Shown piece after piece: positions 1 through 8,848 of a DNA stretch of 64,000 bases. Made by a program: the position numbers and the translations under genes. The notes beneath the pieces are model-generated. The model saw nothing but the letters and a program-made list of their open reading frames with translations. It had not been told where the DNA came from and did no database searches. How positions within the stretch are numbered: position 1 is the first letter of the stretch; every line of letters starts with the position of its first letter. Source of the stretch: Microbispora bryophytorum (GTDB lineage: Bacteria > Actinomycetota > Actinomycetes > Streptosporangiales > Streptosporangiaceae); NCBI RefSeq assembly GCF_006874465.1, contig NZ_VIRL01000015.1, forward strand, positions 124,001-188,000. The letters are read 5' to 3'.

Positions 1-187
1 CGGCGTCGTGGGTGGTCAGCGCCAGGTGGAGGGTGCGCCATCGGATGTCGATGTCGGGATGATGGTTCAGGGCCTCGGCCTGCTCGGCGATGTCGTTCAC
101 GATCGCGATGGCCGTACGGAAATCTCGGGCGACCACGGTCCTGCGGATCGTGTCTCCCTCGCGGCGCCACTCGGAAGCCTCGTACAT
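1..187 (-). CDS. 4a-hydroxytetrahydrobiopterin (pterin-4a-carbinolamine) dehydratase, 3' part missing
   Basis: Read on the minus strand from the ATG at 187-185, the frame is open to the window edge. It gives about 62 residues beginning MYEASEWRREGDTIRRTV and containing the stretch ALNHHPDIDIRWRTLHLAL, the family signature with its paired histidines. The family is a small cytosolic enzyme of about 100 residues that dehydrates 4a-hydroxy-tetrahydropterin. Only the C-terminal third is cut off by the edge. It diverges from the aldolase that starts at 235. Confidence 0.85.
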   Translation of the reverse strand, partial: MYEASEWRREGDTIRRTVVARDFRTAIAIVNDIAEQAEALNHHPDIDIRWRTLHLALTTHDA

Positions 188-234
188 GGCATCAGGACAT
201 CACGAAACACGGCCGATTGTGTAGATTCGCCCGC

Positions 235-888
235 GTGAACGAGCAGGTGAACGAGCAACCCGGCGAGCAACTGGACGAGCTGCGGCGTGAGCTGTGCGAC
301 TACGGCCGGCGGGCGGCGGCCCTCGGCCTGGTGATCGGGACCTCGGGCAACCTGAGCGTCCGGGAGGGCGACCTGGTCGTCGTCACACCCTCGGGCGTGG
401 CCCTCGACCGGCTGCGCCCGGAGGACTGCCCCGTTGTCGACCTCGGAGGACGGGTGGTGGAAGGGGAGCGCACGCCCTCCTCGGAGACGCCGATGCATCT
501 CGCGCTGTACGAGGCGACCGGAGCCCGGGCGGTGGTGCACACCCACTCGGTCTTCGCGACCGTGGTCGCCTCGACCATGACCGAGCTGCCGCCGATCCAC
601 TACAACGCCCTGCTGCTCGGCGGCGCCGTCCGCGTGGCCCCGTACGCGACGTACGGCACGCCGGAGCTGGCGCGCAACGTCATCGCCGCGATCGGGGGCA
701 GGCAGGCCGCCCTGATGGCCAGCCACGGCGCGGTGACGATCGGCGCCGGCCTGGAGCAGGCGTTCGAGGCGACCCGCCTGCTGGAGTGGCTGTGCGAGGT
801 CTACGTCCGCGCTCTCGGCGTGGGCCGGCCCGCGGTGCTCACCGAGGACCAGCTCACCGCCGTCATCGAACGCGCCCTCAACGGCTAA
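235..888 (+). CDS. class II aldolase/adducin family protein (fuculose-phosphate aldolase type)
   Basis: Codes for 217 residues, a normal length for this family of zinc-dependent sugar-phosphate aldolases and dehydratases. From the GTG at 235 the landmarks are TSGN at 36-39, TPSG at 51-54, SSE at 82-84, and the metal-binding histidines in VHTHS (102, 104) and ASHGA (164). The exact substrate (fuculose-, ribulose- or methylthioribulose-phosphate) cannot be read from the sequence. The TTG at 217 is an in-frame alternative start. No clear ribosome binding site is visible before either. It stands alone, convergent with the DUF885 gene 3 bases into its stop. Confidence 0.85.
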   Translation: MNEQVNEQPGEQLDELRRELCDYGRRAAALGLVIGTSGNLSVREGDLVVVTPSGVALDRLRPEDCPVVDLGGRVVEGERTPSSETPMHLALYEATGARAVVHTHSVFATVVASTMTELPPIHYNALLLGGAVRVAPYATYGTPELARNVIAAIGGRQAALMASHGAVTIGAGLEQAFEATRLLEWLCEVYVRALGVGRPAVLTEDQLTAVIERALNG

Positions 889-2459
889 CCCAGCACGACC
901 TTCCGGGCGAGGCCGAGCGGAAGCCCGCCCGAACCCGCGATCGTGTCGTGGAAGGTCCGCAGATCGCCCGTGTAGTCCGCCCTGATGCGCTCGATCTCCA
1001 GCGCGCCGGTGAGGTAGGAGGGCGCCTGCGTGGGCCAGGCGCAGTAGCGGCTGACCTCTCCGGCCGCGGTGCCCGGCGACAGCGACGCCTTCGTGGTCAG
1101 GAACTCCTCCGCCTGCTCGATGGTCATGTCGTCGCAGTGCAGCGCGGTGTCCACCACGATCCGGGCGGCCCGCCAGATGCGGCAGTCGAGGTGGGCGAGC
1201 TCGGTCTGGGGCGTGTCGAAGTAGCCCTGCTCGTGCATGAGCTTCTCGACGTAGAGCCCCCAGCCCTCCACGAAGTAGGGCGTACGGAAGATCTTGCGGG
1301 CGCGGTGCGGGTTGCCGGCCATCCAGGACAGGTGCCAGTGGTGGCCGGGGTACCCCTCGTGCACGCTGATCGAGGGCATCTGCGGGCGCGAGTTGGTCCG
1401 CAGCCGCTGCCGCACCTGCTCCTCGGTGAAGCCGTCCGGCGTGTACGGCACGAAGAAGACGCCGTCCCGCGAGGACGACAGCGGCGGCGGGGCGAGGTAG
1501 CTGGCCACGGCGATGATGGGCCGCTGGAACTCCGGCGAGGGCTCGACCCGGCACACCTCCCCCTCGGGGAAGGTCACCAGCCCGCGGTCGCGGACGAACT
1601 CGCGTGCCCGCAGCGTCTCGGCCTCGTACTCGGCCCGCATGGCCTCCAGGGTCGGCGGGTGGTCGTCCATGAGCGACTCCATCGCCGCCCGCCAGCTGCC
1701 GGAGCCGAGGCGCGCGGCGACCTCCGTCATCCGCGTGTCCATCTCGGCCCAGGCCTGACGGCCCTTCTCGTGCAGCTCGGCGGCGCCGTATCCGAGCATC
1801 TCCTGCTCGCGCAGCAGCGCGGAATAGAGCTCCTCCCCCATCCGCCAGCTACCACGGGGCTCGAACCCCTCCAGGAAGCGGACCAGCCCGTCGAAGGCGT
1901 CGGCGGCGGGCTCCGCGGCCCGCGCCAGCCGCGCCCGCAGGTCCGGGTCGCCGACCAGCGCGGGCAGCGTCTCGGTCAGGAAGCGGCGACCCGTACGGGC
2001 CTGGTCGAGGCCGCGCGTGACGAGCAGGTCGGCGGCGAGCTCGGGGTCCAGGTTGGCCTGGCAGGCGGCGAGCACGGCGGGCACCTCGGCCAGCCGCGCG
2101 ACGGCGGCGTCGACCAGCTCGGCCTCCGGCTTGAGGCGCTGCTGGAACGGCGTGAACATCGATCCGAAGATCACCCCGAGATAGGCGGCCGGTTCGCGCC
2201 GCCACTCCGGCCATCGGGCCAGCGCGATCTGCCCGCGCAGATGGGCGGCGACCAGGTCTCTGTCGATCTCGTCTTCCGGGCTTTCAGGTGTCGACTCCGA
2301 GAGCTTGCGCAGCCATTCCTCGGCCGCCCGCTCCCGCGCCGTGAAGGCGCTCGCGCTGAGATCGCCCAGCGTTCGGTCGTATCCGTCGGCCCCCAGGAGG
2401 GCCGCCCTGACCGGGTTCTCGGCCAGGTACCAGTCGATGAACTCGTCCACCAGCGTCAT
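885..2459 (-). CDS. DUF885 family protein, metallopeptidase-like
   Basis: 524 residues from the ATG at 2459; a longer frame to 2483 exists but adds only eight residues without support. The sequence HEGYPGHH near residue 365 is the hallmark of DUF885 and resembles a zinc metalloprotease site, followed by a downstream EGW (FVEGWGLYVEKL) that could supply the third ligand. No signal peptide is seen, so it is probably cytosolic. Members are annotated as putative carboxypeptidases; the substrate is unknown. It overlaps the end of the aldolase gene by 4 bases, tail to tail. Confidence 0.85.
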   Translation of the reverse strand: MTLVDEFIDWYLAENPVRAALLGADGYDRTLGDLSASAFTARERAAEEWLRKLSESTPESPEDEIDRDLVAAHLRGQIALARWPEWRREPAAYLGVIFGSMFTPFQQRLKPEAELVDAAVARLAEVPAVLAACQANLDPELAADLLVTRGLDQARTGRRFLTETLPALVGDPDLRARLARAAEPAADAFDGLVRFLEGFEPRGSWRMGEELYSALLREQEMLGYGAAELHEKGRQAWAEMDTRMTEVAARLGSGSWRAAMESLMDDHPPTLEAMRAEYEAETLRAREFVRDRGLVTFPEGEVCRVEPSPEFQRPIIAVASYLAPPPLSSSRDGVFFVPYTPDGFTEEQVRQRLRTNSRPQMPSISVHEGYPGHHWHLSWMAGNPHRARKIFRTPYFVEGWGLYVEKLMHEQGYFDTPQTELAHLDCRIWRAARIVVDTALHCDDMTIEQAEEFLTTKASLSPGTAAGEVSRYCAWPTQAPSYLTGALEIERIRADYTGDLRTFHDTIAGSGGLPLGLARKVVLG

Positions 2460-2515
2460 AGCGCCCGACTCTATCCGCGACACTTGGGTGGAAGCCCCTA
2501 GATAAGGAGCGATTG

Positions 2516-3742
2516 GTGCCCCTGCAGATCACCGGCGCCCCCAGCGACCCCGACCTGATCCGCCTGCCGTGGGACGTGCCCCTCGAAGAGTGGCCCGTCC
2601 ACCACCTGGTGACGCTGCCGCGCGGCATCTCCCGCCATGTGGTGCGCTTCGCCCGGCTCAGCGGCCGGGTGTACGCGATCAAGGAGATCAGCACCAGGTA
2701 TGCCAAGCGGGAGTATCAGCTGCTGTGGGACCTGGCGCGGCACGACGCCCCCTCCGTCGAGCCGGTCGCCATCGTCACCGGCAGGACCGCACCGGACGGC
2801 TCCGAGCTGGACTCCGCCCTGATCACGCGGCACCTGCAGTTCTCGCTGCCCTACCGCGCCGTGCTGTCGGGCTCGGTGCGGCCCGACACGCTGACCCGCC
2901 TGCTCGACGCGCTCGCGGTCCTGCTCGTACGGCTCCACCTGACCGGCTTTTACTGGGGCGACTGCTCGCTGTCGAACACGTTGTTCCGCCGGGACGCCGG
3001 GGCCTTCGCGGCCTACCTGGTGGACGCCGAGACCGGCGAGCTCCATCCGGCGATCAGCGAGGGCCAGCGGTCGCACGACATCGACGTGGCACACGTCAAC
3101 ATCTACGGCGAGATGCTCGACCTGGAGGCGGGCGGCCTGCTGCACCCGACCATCGACCCGCTGGCCTTCGCCGAACAGCTCGTCGAGCGCTACCAACGGC
3201 TGTGGGACGAGCTGACCGAGGACGAGATCATCGAGGAGGTCGACTGGCACCGTGTGGACCAGCGGGTGCGCCGCCTCAACTCGCTCGGCTTCGACGTCGC
3301 GGAGATGATGGTGCGCCGTAAGGCCGGCACCTCCCGCCTGATCGTCCGCCCGAAGGTGGTGGACTCCGGGCACCACCAGCGCCGCCTGCTGCGCCTGACC
3401 GGCCTCGACGTGGAGGAGAACCAGGCCAGGCGGCTGCTGAACGACCTCGACTCGTTCCGGGTGTCCATGGGGCTGCGGCACGAGGACGAGGCGATCGTGG
3501 CCCACCGCTGGCTGGCCGAGGTGTTCCAGCCCGTGGTGAACGCGATCCCGGCCGACCTGCGGCGCAAGCTGGAGCCGGCCCAGCTCTTCCACGAGGTGCT
3601 CGACCACCGCTGGTACATGTCGGAGGCCGCGGACAAGGACGTCGGCCTGGAGGCGGCGGTGCGGTCCTACGTGGACAACGTCCTGGTGCACAAGCCCGAC
3701 GAGAAGGCCGTCATCGTCACGTCCGATCCTCTGTCTCCGTAG
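2516..3742 (+). CDS. DUF4032 domain protein with kinase-like N-terminal region
   Basis: 408 residues from GTG 2516, preceded by AAGGAG at 2504-2509; TTG 2513 is an alternative. The N-terminal half resembles a lipopolysaccharide-kinase/Rio-type fold (VYAIKEIS lysine near residue 60, GFYWGDCSLSNTLF as the catalytic-loop analogue near 145, VDAETGEL as the metal-loop analogue). The C-terminal half matches the actinobacterial DUF4032 region. The role is unknown. Its last 26 bases overlap the end of the opposite DUF523 gene. Confidence 0.85.
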   Translation: MPLQITGAPSDPDLIRLPWDVPLEEWPVHHLVTLPRGISRHVVRFARLSGRVYAIKEISTRYAKREYQLLWDLARHDAPSVEPVAIVTGRTAPDGSELDSALITRHLQFSLPYRAVLSGSVRPDTLTRLLDALAVLLVRLHLTGFYWGDCSLSNTLFRRDAGAFAAYLVDAETGELHPAISEGQRSHDIDVAHVNIYGEMLDLEAGGLLHPTIDPLAFAEQLVERYQRLWDELTEDEIIEEVDWHRVDQRVRRLNSLGFDVAEMMVRRKAGTSRLIVRPKVVDSGHHQRRLLRLTGLDVEENQARRLLNDLDSFRVSMGLRHEDEAIVAHRWLAEVFQPVVNAIPADLRRKLEPAQLFHEVLDHRWYMSEAADKDVGLEAAVRSYVDNVLVHKPDEKAVIVTSDPLSP

Positions 3743-4268
3743 AAGCTGTCTCCGTAGAACCTGTCTCCGTGACGAGGCCCGCCAGGTAGGCCGCGGCGTC
3801 CGGGATCCGGTCCTCGCCGAAGACCCGTACGCCGTTCAGCTCCAGCAGCGCCGTCGTCACTCCCTGCCCTGGGGTGGTCCTCCCCCGGTGGCCGCCGTCG
3901 TAGATCCGCAGCGACCCGCACGACGGGCTGCCCTCCTTGAGGATCGCGACCCGTACGCCAAGGGACCGGGCGACGGCGAGGGCCCGCCGCGCGCCGGACA
4001 GGAACGCGGCGGTCACGTCGTCGCCCTCCGGCGTCAGGATCCGCGCCGCTCCCGCCAGGACGGCCGCGCCGCCCGCGCCGCCCTCGATCTCGGCGGGCGG
4101 CCGGGGGACGGGCAGCCCGCCCTCGACCTCGGGGCAGAACCGCACCAGCCGCCCCTCCGCGCGCCAGCGGGCGAGCAGGTCGTCGTCGCTGGTCTTGGCT
4201 CCGCCGTCGTACCTCACCCGGCTGCCGAGCAGGCAGGCGCTGACGAGAATCCGCTCCACGCCTCCCAT
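3717..4268 (-). CDS. DUF523 family protein
   Basis: 183 residues from ATG 4268, which places ILVSACLLGSRVRYDGG at the very N-terminus as is usual for the family; the frame could extend to 4292. Other family marks are FCPEVEGGLPVPRPP and KEGSPSCGS, giving conserved cysteines that suggest metal or cluster binding. The function is not established. The C-terminus carries a repeated STETA/G tail encoded by a 15-base tandem repeat at 3731-3770, outside the conserved domain. Confidence 0.85.
   Translation of the reverse strand: MGGVERILVSACLLGSRVRYDGGAKTSDDDLLARWRAEGRLVRFCPEVEGGLPVPRPPAEIEGGAGGAAVLAGAARILTPEGDDVTAAFLSGARRALAVARSLGVRVAILKEGSPSCGSLRIYDGGHRGRTTPGQGVTTALLELNGVRVFGEDRIPDAAAYLAGLVTETGSTETASTETEDRT
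3731..3770. repeat. 15-base tandem repeat, 2.7 copies
   Basis: Units CTGTCTCCGTAGAAG, CTGTCTCCGTAGAAC and CTGTCTCCGT follow one another. They encode the repeated tail of the DUF523 protein on the minus strand and also contain the stop codon of the DUF4032 gene on the plus strand. Confidence 0.9.
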
Positions 4269-4297
4269 TCTGGCCGCCGTACGTCGGTGCACGCGCC

Positions 4298-4331
4298 ATC
4301 CCGATACGAAGAAATTTCATGAAATCGGGAT
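4298..4331. promoter_or_regulatory. dyad between DUF523 and the roadblock cluster
   Basis: ATCCCGAT (4298-4305) and ATCGGGAT (4324-4331) are perfect inverted arms, and the perfect 12-base palindrome ATTTCATGAAAT lies at 4314-4325. The stretch is unusually AT-rich for this DNA and sits between the divergent starts at 4268 and 4465, so an operator or promoter region is likely. No regulator can be named. Confidence 0.4.
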
Positions 4332-4464
4332 TACCATTCCGGGAGGAACAATTCTTATTCCTCGGGACTAATCCGTTTATCCCCGCCGTTTCCGGCTCGC
4401 GTAATCCGTCCACCTGCTCCTCTAGTGTTGGCCGCGCTATACCGGCGAGGCGAGGAGTGACGAG

Positions 4465-4836
4465 TTGATCGGGATAGAGGACTGCCTCTCCGAGGCCATG
4501 TCGATCCCGGGCGCGCTCGGCGCCATTCTCGTGGACCACACCAGCGGCATGGCCGTCGCGGGAAAGGGGATTCCCGATCCCGGAAGGGCCGCCGCGGGTC
4601 TCAGCGAGGCGTACCGCGCCACGCTCGACGGGATCGCGATGGCCTCCGAGGAAAGGGGTTTCCGAATCGAAGATGTGATCGTCACCACGGGCTCGGCCTA
4701 TCACCTGGTGCGGCCCATGGAAATGATGTTCGACGGCCCGCTGCTGCTGTGCGTGCAGTTGGACGTGGAGCGGTCGAACCTCGCCCTGGCGCGGCGGCGG
4801 CTGCGCACCATCACAGACGAGCTGGTCGCCTCCTGA
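4465..4836 (+). CDS. roadblock/LC7 domain protein 1
   Basis: 123 residues from TTG 4465, with GAGGAG just upstream at about 4452; no other start fits because the GTG at 4456 runs into a stop. It is a single roadblock/LC7 fold, in which GALGAILVDHTSGMAVA is the first strand pair. Such proteins are small homodimers that in bacteria usually control a Ras-like GTPase (MglB type, or CvnB of the Streptomyces conservons). It is most like the last gene of the cluster (6115): both end with an R-T-I-x-D/E helix and share YHL/II-RP. First gene of a four-gene unit read rightward. Confidence 0.85.
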   Translation: MIGIEDCLSEAMSIPGALGAILVDHTSGMAVAGKGIPDPGRAAAGLSEAYRATLDGIAMASEERGFRIEDVIVTTGSAYHLVRPMEMMFDGPLLLCVQLDVERSNLALARRRLRTITDELVAS

Positions 4837-4850
4837 TGGGAGCCTGACCG

Positions 4851-5684
4851 ATGGCCGCCCCTACTCTCGACGTCGTGCTCACCGGCCTCGCCCACGACGA
4901 GGCCACCGGCTCACTGCGGGTGGGCAAGGAGGGCACGGTCTACTTCTCCCGCGGCCGGGTGTCGTACGTGGAGTGCACGGCCACGCCCGGTGTGGAAGGC
5001 CTGCTCGGCGCGTCGGGCCGGATCAGCGTGACCGGGGTCCGCCACACGCGGCAGGAGGCCGGGCCCGGCGGCGACGGCGGCGCCCTGCTCGTGGACAGAG
5101 GGGTGCTCAGCCGGGGCGAGCTGGAGTTCTGCATGTTGTCCGCCACGCTCGACGCGGCGTTCTTCCTGCTCACGTCGAGAACGGTCCGGACCAGGTTCAG
5201 GGAGAACGGCGCCCACTGGCTCGGAATCCACTGGTTCTTCGACGTGCCAGGGCTGCTGCGCGAGTGCGCGAGGCGCCGGGCCCGGCTGGAGCGCGCCTGG
5301 CCCTCGGCGGAGCTGGACGCGCGGCCGGTGACGCCCCTGCGGCAGATCCCGGGCACGCGGGCGCTGCTCACCCCGCTGCAGTGGGAGCTGCTGCTCGCCG
5401 CGGACTCGGCCGCCACACCGGTCGAGCTGGCCCGCCGCCTCGGGCGTCCGGCCTATTCCACACTGCTGGCCGTACGGGAGCTCGGGGCGGCCGGCCTGGT
5501 GGTGACGGGCGAGACGGCGGCGCTGCCCAAGCGCACGCCGAAGGCACCCGCACCGCCGCCCGCACCGCCGCTCGCACCGTCGGGGAAGCCCGGGGCTGCC
5601 GGCTCGGGGCCACCGCAGGTGAACGGCGACGCGACCGACGTGAACCTGCTGCTCAGACTGCGTGACGCGCTGGAGGCGCTGTAG
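4851..5684 (+). CDS. DUF4388-like domain protein with winged helix and Pro/Ala-rich tail
   Basis: 277 residues starting 14 bases after the first roadblock gene. Residues 1-60 (GSLRVGKEGTVYFSRGRVSYVE) look like a DUF4388/PATAN-type domain. Residues about 165-220 (LTPLQWELLLAADSAATPVELARRLGRPAYSTLLAVREL) form a MarR-like winged helix, and residues 225-262 are a Pro/Ala linker before a short C-terminal helix. Proteins of this type are found beside roadblock proteins, and this one probably acts as adaptor or regulator for them. DNA binding is possible but unproven. Confidence 0.7.
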   Translation: MAAPTLDVVLTGLAHDEATGSLRVGKEGTVYFSRGRVSYVECTATPGVEGLLGASGRISVTGVRHTRQEAGPGGDGGALLVDRGVLSRGELEFCMLSATLDAAFFLLTSRTVRTRFRENGAHWLGIHWFFDVPGLLRECARRRARLERAWPSAELDARPVTPLRQIPGTRALLTPLQWELLLAADSAATPVELARRLGRPAYSTLLAVRELGAAGLVVTGETAALPKRTPKAPAPPPAPPLAPSGKPGAAGSGPPQVNGDATDVNLLLRLRDALEAL

Positions 5685-6091
5685 TGATCGGGTGGCTCAA
5701 GCGGGCCGGAAGGGGTGTCTCGGTGGATCTGCGCCACGACATACATGAGGAACTGGTCGTCCTGCGGCAACGGGCGCCCGAGATCACGGGAGCACTCACC
5801 TGCACGATCGACGGCATGCTCGTGACGACGGACCTGGCCGCCGACACCGAGCAGACCGCGGCGCTCACGTCGGCGCTGCTGTCGTTGAGCCGGAAGATGA
5901 CCGACCTCGCCAGGATCGGGCGGTTGGAGGAGACGCTGATCTCCGGCGCCCAGGGACACACCGCGTGCTACGCCGCGGGCCCCACGCTCGTCCTCACCGT
6001 TCTCGCAGGTCAGGGAGCCAATCTCGGCCTGCTCCGGATCGAGGGACGCAGGGCGGCGGACAAGATCGCCGCCATCGTCGAACGCGGATGA
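5684..6091 (+). CDS. roadblock/LC7 domain protein 2
   Basis: 135 residues from GTG 5684, which shares one base with the previous stop (TAGTG), implying translational coupling. After a short basic N-terminal segment (MIGWLKRAGRG) comes a roadblock fold: ITGALTCTIDGMLVTTD, and the C-terminal AGQGANLGLLRIEGRRAADKI. It is more divergent from the first roadblock protein than the last one is. It could be the partner of one of the other two in a mixed dimer. Confidence 0.8.
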   Translation: MIGWLKRAGRGVSVDLRHDIHEELVVLRQRAPEITGALTCTIDGMLVTTDLAADTEQTAALTSALLSLSRKMTDLARIGRLEETLISGAQGHTACYAAGPTLVLTVLAGQGANLGLLRIEGRRAADKIAAIVERG

Positions 6092-6114
6092 CAAACCAGA
6101 ACAGGAGAAGAGAC

Positions 6115-6486
6115 ATGGCGAACATGGACGTCTCACTGAAGGAGATGCTCACCATCGACGGCGCGGTCGGCGCTGCGGTGGCCGACTACGGGAGCGGAAT
6201 GGCGCTGGGCACGCTCGGCGGCTCCAAGGACCTCGACCTCCAGGTGGCCGCCGCGGCCAACACCGAGGTGGTCAAGGCCAAGCTCCGCGCGATCGACGCG
6301 CTCAAGCTCAACGACGGGATCGAGGACATCCTCATCACGCTGGGCACGCAGTATCACATCATCCGGCCGCTGACCGGACGCGGCGGCAAGGGCCTGTTCC
6401 TCTACCTCGCCCTCGACCGCAACCGGGCCAACCTCGCCATGGCCCGGCACCAGCTCCGCACGATCGAGGACAAGCTCGAAATCTGA
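6115..6486 (+). CDS. roadblock/LC7 domain protein 3
   Basis: 123 residues from ATG 6115, preceded by AGGAGAAGAG. The frame runs back to 5965, but that part is the shadow of the previous gene. GAVGAAVADYGSGMALG and the terminal LAMARHQLRTIEDKLEI match the first roadblock protein of the cluster, suggesting duplication. Last gene of the unit. No GTPase, histidine kinase or DUF742 gene of the conservon kind lies within the window. Confidence 0.85.
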   Translation: MANMDVSLKEMLTIDGAVGAAVADYGSGMALGTLGGSKDLDLQVAAAANTEVVKAKLRAIDALKLNDGIEDILITLGTQYHIIRPLTGRGGKGLFLYLALDRNRANLAMARHQLRTIEDKLEI

Positions 6487-6487
6487 A

Positions 6488-6529
6488 CCCCGTCCGATCA
6501 GCCCCGTCCGGTCAGCCCCGTCCGGTCAG
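6488..6529. repeat. 14-base tandem repeat, 3 copies
   Basis: Three units of CCCCGTCCGRTCAG fill the gap between the last roadblock gene and the opposite hydrolase. The stop codon of the hydrolase (6512-6514) lies in the middle copy. Confidence 0.9.
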
Positions 6530-7348
6530 CTCTGCGATCGCCTCCGCGATGACCGGCCAGAGCGGGCGGGGCAGGTCGTGGCCCATCCCCGGGATGGTCA
6601 GCAGCTTCGCGCCGGGGATGGCGTCCGCGGTCGCGGTCCCGCCTTCGAGAGTGACCAGCGGATCGTCCTCACCGTGGATCACCAGCGCGGGCACCGAGAG
6701 CCCGCGCAGCCCCTCCGTACGGTCGCCGGAGATCCGGATGGCGGTGAACTGCCGGGCGGTGCCCGCGGGGTCGAACGCCCGGTCGTAGGCCTCCGCGGCC
6801 ATCCTGGTGACGCGCTCGACGTCCATCTCGTAGCCGGGAGACCCGATGACCCGCGCGGTCGCGACGGCGCGGGCGATCGCCTCGTCGCGGTCCTGCGCGG
6901 GGGGCGCCATCAGCACGGTCGCGGCCTCCTCGGTCGCCCGCCCCACGCGGGGCCCGGGTGTGGACATGATCGAGGTCAGCGTACGGACCCGGGCGGGGTG
7001 GCGGATGGCGAGGGCCTGGGCGATCATCCCGCCCATCGACGCGCCCACCACGTGGGCGCTCTCCCAGCCCAGCACGTCCATCAGGCCGGCCGTGTCGTCG
7101 GCCATGTCGTCCAGCCTGTACGCCGGGGCGGGCGCGAGGCCGTCCGCCGGGGTGAAGTGGGTGGACAGGCCCACGTCCCGGTTGTCGAACCGGACGACCT
7201 GGTGGCCGGACTCCACCAGAAACTCGATGAGCCCCTCCGGCCAGCCGATCATCTGTGCTCCGAGCCCCATGATGAGGAGGACCGGACGCCCCCCGGGCTC
7301 GCCGAACACCTCGTAGCAGATCTCGATGCCGTTCGCCGTCGCACGCAT
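6512..7348 (-). CDS. alpha/beta-fold hydrolase
   Basis: 278 residues. The nucleophile elbow is GASMGG (HVVGASMGGMIAQALA), the oxyanion region is LLIMGLGAQMIGWP, and the acid and base appear as GEDDPL and GMGHDLP. The overall pattern resembles methyl-esterase-type hydrolases of the RdmC kind, but the substrate is not predictable. No signal peptide, so cytosolic. It diverges from the MFS gene, with about 70 bases between them. Confidence 0.85.
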   Translation of the reverse strand: MRATANGIEICYEVFGEPGGRPVLLIMGLGAQMIGWPEGLIEFLVESGHQVVRFDNRDVGLSTHFTPADGLAPAPAYRLDDMADDTAGLMDVLGWESAHVVGASMGGMIAQALAIRHPARVRTLTSIMSTPGPRVGRATEEAATVLMAPPAQDRDEAIARAVATARVIGSPGYEMDVERVTRMAAEAYDRAFDPAGTARQFTAIRISGDRTEGLRGLSVPALVIHGEDDPLVTLEGGTATADAIPGAKLLTIPGMGHDLPRPLWPVIAEAIAELTGRG

Positions 7349-7429
7349 GCGAGCAGATTTTCATTCGGTTTGCCCTGCCGCAAGCGGCACATGGCCAGAT
7401 CTGTACGGTTAAGTGGTGTGGTGTCGGAA

Positions 7430-8848
7430 ATGACCCGCCGACGGCGGATACTCGTTCTTCTCATCTGCTGCATGAGCCTGCTGATCGTGTCTCTCGACAA
7501 CACGATCGTCAACGTCGCCCTGCCGTCGCTCGGACACGACCTGCGCGCGCCGGTCTCCGGCCTCCAGTGGACGGTGGACGCCTACACGCTGACACTCGCG
7601 AGCCTGCTGATGCTGGCCGGCTCGACGGCCGACCGGATGGGCCGCCGCCGCACGTTCCAGATCGGCCTGGTGGTCTTCACGGCCGGGTCGCTGCTGTGCA
7701 GCCTCGCCCCGAGCCTGGGCTGGCTGGTGGCCGCCCGGATCCTCCAGGCCATAGGCGGATCGATGCTCAACCCGGTGGCCATGTCGATCATCACGAACAC
7801 GTTCACCGACCGCAGGGAGCGCGCTCAGGCGATCGGCGTGTGGGGCGGCGTGGTCGGCGTCAGCATGGCCCTCGGACCGGTCGTCGGCGGCCTGCTCACC
7901 GACACGGTGAACTGGCGGGCCATCTTCTGGATCAACGTGCCCATCGGCCTGCTCGCGCTGTTCCTGACCTGGCGCTTCGTCCCGGAGTCCAAGGCGCCCT
8001 CGGCACGCAGGACCGACCCGGTCGGGCAGGTGCTGGTCATCGTCCTGCTCGGCACGCTCACATACGGAATCATCGAGGGACCGGCCGCGGGCGCCGCCGT
8101 GAGCGCGGCCTGCTTCGCCGTCGCGGCGGCGGCCCTGGCCGCGCTGGTCGTTTGGGAGCTGCGCAGGCCCCAGCCCCTCATCGACATGCGGTTCTTCCGC
8201 AGCGCGCCGTTCTCGGGCGCGGCCGTCATGGCGGTGTCGGGCTTCGGCGGCCTGGGCGCCTTCCTGTTCCTCAACACGCTCTACCTGCAGAGCCACCGCG
8301 GGCTGTCCGCCCTCGCCGCGGGGCTGTGCACGCTGCCGGTCGCCTTGATCACGGCGATCGTGGGGCCGCTGTCGGGACGGCTCGTCGGCACCCGCGGCCC
8401 CCGTCTGCCGTCCGTCGTCGCGGGCGTGTGCCTGGCCATCGCCGGGGCGCTGATGTCCCAGGTGACGCTCACCACGCCGCTCCCCCTGCTGCTCGGGATC
8501 TACGCGGTCTTCGGTGTCGGGTTCGCCATGCTCAACCCTCCGATCACCAACACCGCGGTCTCCGGGATGCCGCTCGCGCAGGCGGGAGTGGCCGCCGCGG
8601 TCGCCTCGACCAGCAGGCAGGTCGGCCAGTCCCTCGGCGTGGCCATCGCGGGGTCCGTGGTCTCGGGCGCCGGGGCCGGCGCGGCGTTCGTCCCGGCCGC
8701 GCACGCGGCCTACCGCGTCAACGCCCTGTACGGGCTGATCGTGCTGGCGGTCGCCCTCCTGACCACCGGCCGCTGGGCCAGGGCCACCGCCGAGCGTACG
8801 GCGGCGCGGCTCGCCGAAAGCCCGCAGGTCACCCTGTCACGGGGGTGA
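7430..8848 (+). CDS. MFS transporter, DHA2 (14-segment) drug:proton antiporter type
   Basis: 472 residues from ATG 7430; GTG 7421 would add three residues. The start MTRRRRILVLLICC is a basic leader into the first membrane helix. The motif-C-like LDNTIVNVALPSLGHDL and the motif-A loop GSTADRMGRRRTFQIG are typical of the DHA2 group (EmrB/QacA type). About fourteen hydrophobic segments can be counted. It probably exports a drug or metabolite. No TetR gene adjoins it; the only neighbour reading away is the hydrolase. Confidence 0.85.
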   Translation: MTRRRRILVLLICCMSLLIVSLDNTIVNVALPSLGHDLRAPVSGLQWTVDAYTLTLASLLMLAGSTADRMGRRRTFQIGLVVFTAGSLLCSLAPSLGWLVAARILQAIGGSMLNPVAMSIITNTFTDRRERAQAIGVWGGVVGVSMALGPVVGGLLTDTVNWRAIFWINVPIGLLALFLTWRFVPESKAPSARRTDPVGQVLVIVLLGTLTYGIIEGPAAGAAVSAACFAVAAAALAALVVWELRRPQPLIDMRFFRSAPFSGAAVMAVSGFGGLGAFLFLNTLYLQSHRGLSALAAGLCTLPVALITAIVGPLSGRLVGTRGPRLPSVVAGVCLAIAGALMSQVTLTTPLPLLLGIYAVFGVGFAMLNPPITNTAVSGMPLAQAGVAAAVASTSRQVGQSLGVAIAGSVVSGAGAGAAFVPAAHAAYRVNALYGLIVLAVALLTTGRWARATAERTAARLAESPQVTLSRG

